A stretch of 64,000 nucleotides of DNA. Source: Polytrichum commune. Taxonomy: Eukaryota > Streptophyta > Polytrichopsida > Polytrichales > Polytrichaceae. The notes below the pieces were generated by a model. That model was not told where the DNA came from. It worked only from the letters and a program-made list of their open reading frames with translations, and made no database searches. The DNA is taken from positions 15,584,527 to 15,648,526 of the forward strand of contig OX485808.1 in assembly GCA_950295325.1 (NCBI GenBank). The letters run 5' to 3'. The position numbers were made by a program, and so were the translations under genes. Positions 62,001 to 64,000 of this stretch are shown in pieces (the first letter of the stretch is position 1; the number at the start of each line of letters is the position of its first letter).

Positions 62001-64000
62001 GACTAGTCATCCGTTGATACCCTTTGACTTGATCTATGGCTATTTAATAGCAATAACTACAGCCAAGTTGGTCAGTCATGAGCTTGCCAGTACTATGGTG
62101 AGATTCTGACATGAGTCTTGAGAGCGTGAAGGAGTTTCTTGGTGAATATAACATCTTTTAATTTTGACTTTGCTGCATGGATGCAGATTGTGGCGTGTTT
62201 AAAGGGAACATCCAACTATGCAAGCTTGGGAGCTAAACTTCCGAAAGGAGTCCTATTGGTGGGTCCTCCTGGAACAGGCAAAACTTTGCTGGCACGGGCT
62301 GTAGCAGGAGAGGCTGGTGTTCCATTTTTTGCAGCATCGGCTAGTGAATTTGTTGAGATGTTTGTGGGAAGGTTTGCCCTCAACCCACTCTTCAGGTTCC
62401 TGGGTGCATAATTTCAGATTTGCCATTTTATATGCTCGACACCTAAGATGGTCAAACTCCCTTTATATTCTCCATACTTCCTGTCCAAGGAGTACGCCAT
62501 CTTTTTCGAGGTTTGTACAAGCATTGAAGGGCATTGCAGACCATTATATATATCAGTGTATTGTGGCTCAGTGCTCTATATTCTATCCAGAAAGTGCCAT
62601 TGCAATGAGATTTCAAAGAACCCTGTAGCCATACTAAACTAAAGTTAGCTGCCATATTCTGGTGTTTTACATCTGGTCTGAGTTTGATTTGTTGTTTGAT
62701 TAATTATGAAGATCAACTTGGTAACTTGGGAAGTGGTATGCAGGGGAGCAGCTCGCATCCGAGACTTGTTTGCAGAGGCTAGGAAAAACACACCTTCAAT
62801 TGTCTTCATTGATGAGCTGGATGCTGTAGGAGGTCGCCGTGGCCGCAGCTTTAATGATGAAAGAGATCAAACTCTGAATCAGGTTCTAATGAATTCTTCA
62901 AAATACTGGAGCTGTGTTCGTCAAATTTTCCTTAGTTTAAGATCTTAGTCTAAAGTTTACTATTATTCTGCTGTAGTTTCCACTAAGCTGACTCCTTTAA
63001 CATCAAAGGGTAAATTGAAAGTCAGCTTGCTGGTTACTGAGTGTTTGAGAAGGTTTGGATAAATGATTACTTGCTATTCTATTATCATTTCTCAACATAG
63101 GTTCTATGAGCTATTTCTTGTTAGATGGCATTGGAATATGCCACAAGTAAAACAAGTCTGTGAGTGGACACTTTGGTAAAGACTACTATGTACTAAGCGA
63201 CTGTACACATTTCGGTTACAGTGTGCCAGAATCTCAAATAGTTGACCCGAATTTCTTTCAGTTTGACATCAGGGAGAGCCACTTTACCTCTGGAAGTAAT
63301 TGAAGATTATCTAATTACTCATAGTGGCCTTATTAGGCAGTATTAAATCCACAACAAGCTATGCCAATGTAAGCTTTTAAAGGGAGTTTCAGAAACTGTT
63401 ATAGAAATAGTTTCTACTATCCATTGCCTCCAGTAGAGTTATCTGCAAAGTGATCTTGGTCCCTCTTGGAGAGACTTTCCTATTAAGAGCTCACTAGAGC
63501 GTCTTGTGTTGGAGCCTTATGTTGAAAGTTGGGTGAAACTCTTGGACCTTCTCTTCCAGGCCAAAAGACTTTGAAATAACTCTAGAAACTAAAACAGTGT
63601 CTATTCTATGACACCTGCCAGCCTAAATCCTGGCTCAGCCTTTGCAAAGCTACTTTGGCCCATCCTAGTATGACAAGCTAGAAAGCTGGTTTCCTGGGTG
63701 ACTTTATGCATAAGCTCTCAAAGTAACCTTTTAGCCAACTCACCTGGAGTTTTATCCCGAGACTTTACAACTAACTCTTATGATGTTGATATTAATGTCA
63801 AATTTTGTTGTTGGATCTTGGGTGCAGTTATTAACAGAAATGGATGGATTTGACTCGGAGACTGGGGTGCTAGTACTGGCAGCGACCAACCGGCCAGAGG
63901 TGCTCGACCCTGCACTCACCCGACCTGGAAGAATATCTCGAAGAGTTAATGTGGAGGCTCCTGACTTTGCAGGAAGACAGCAAGTGCTTGCTGTGCACAT
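59065..64000 (+). CDS. plastid FtsH-family AAA protein, FtsHi3-like, N-terminal part (runs off the right edge)
   Basis: FtsH proteins are membrane-bound AAA ATPases, most with a zinc protease domain; FtsHi members lack the protease motif and act in plastid protein import and quality control. Coding exons: 59065-59292, 60447-61352, 62187-62371, 62744-62882 and 63828-64000 (partial), in frame. Exon 1 is a Ser/Arg/Ala-rich transit peptide. A first membrane segment ([18 protein letters not shown]), an FtsH-ext-like part ([20 protein letters not shown]) and a second segment ([19 protein letters not shown]) follow. Then [17 protein letters not shown], Walker A GPPGTGKT, pore FVEMFVG, Walker [10 protein letters not shown], and RPGRISRRV with the arginine fingers. 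[32 protein letters not shown] and RPGR-S-R resemble plant FtsHi3 as I remember it, not FtsH1/2/5/8 or 7/9. The HEXXH region that would settle this lies outside. Intron 2 has a tandem repeat. Confidence 0.85.
61785..61985 (+). repeat. tandem repeat (about 76-bp unit) in intron 2 of the FtsH-family gene
   Basis: TATGGCGACTGG, CATCTCAACATA, ATAATATCCACTTTTCA and TCACAACATATGT repeat as TATGGCAACCAA, CGTCTCAACATA, ATAATATCCACTTTTCA and TCACAATATGTAC, then a third partial unit from TATGGACACAATAACTGG. Confidence 0.7.

Overview
This is a nuclear window from a land plant. Spliced genes have short GT-AG introns, proteins match plant families (AMSH, SCPL carboxypeptidase, PLS-class PPR-DYW, A-type P450, TPD1-like, VTI1, plastid FtsH), and the spacers are AT-rich and full of inverted-repeat elements. 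The gene at 39878-45671 matches the centriole protein CEP120 from its C2-like domain to its C-terminal motif. Plants keep such genes only if they build basal bodies, so the source is probably a plant with swimming sperm: a bryophyte, lycophyte or fern, with a cycad or Ginkgo also possible. I cannot place it further.

Layout. 1-1552 (-): first four coding exons of an AMSH-type deubiquitinase running off the left edge. 2096-2488 (-): doubtful small ORF. 2500-12500: spacer with a minisatellite, an inverted SINE-like pair and several MITEs. 12579-18072 (+): complete 13-exon serine carboxypeptidase-like gene, 483 aa, with a MITE in its last intron. 18690-21340: cluster of related MITEs. 23616-25844 (+): PPR-DYW gene whose deaminase domain has lost both zinc-ligand cysteines of the CxxC motif; its 5' end is unresolved. 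27133-29515 (-): three-exon cytochrome P450, 528 aa. 30885-31655: three tandem copies of about 259 bp. 36350-37246 (+): two-exon TPD1-like secreted Cys-rich protein. 39878-45671 (-): CEP120-like gene, 8 exons, 767 aa. 46114-47303: 1.19-kb PIF/Harbinger-type element just upstream of it. 48725-51519 (+): five-exon VTI1 SNARE, 221 aa. 54087-57954: MITEs, palindromes and a tRNA-like fragment. 59065-64000 (+): first five coding exons of an FtsH-family plastid AAA protein, best match in memory FtsHi3, running off the right edge.

The genes do not form an operon or one pathway; they are independent units separated by repeats. Exon joins were made by eye from GT-AG (once GC-AG) borders. For the three complete multi-exon genes with long chains (SCPL, P450, VTI1) and for the CEP120-like gene the joined length is an exact multiple of three with no internal stop. 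The most interesting items are the CEP120-like gene, the zinc-ligand-less DYW domain, a TPD1-like intron that reappears at 55.8 kb, and a PIF/Harbinger-type family (five copies) one member of which carries a 41-bp-arm hairpin.
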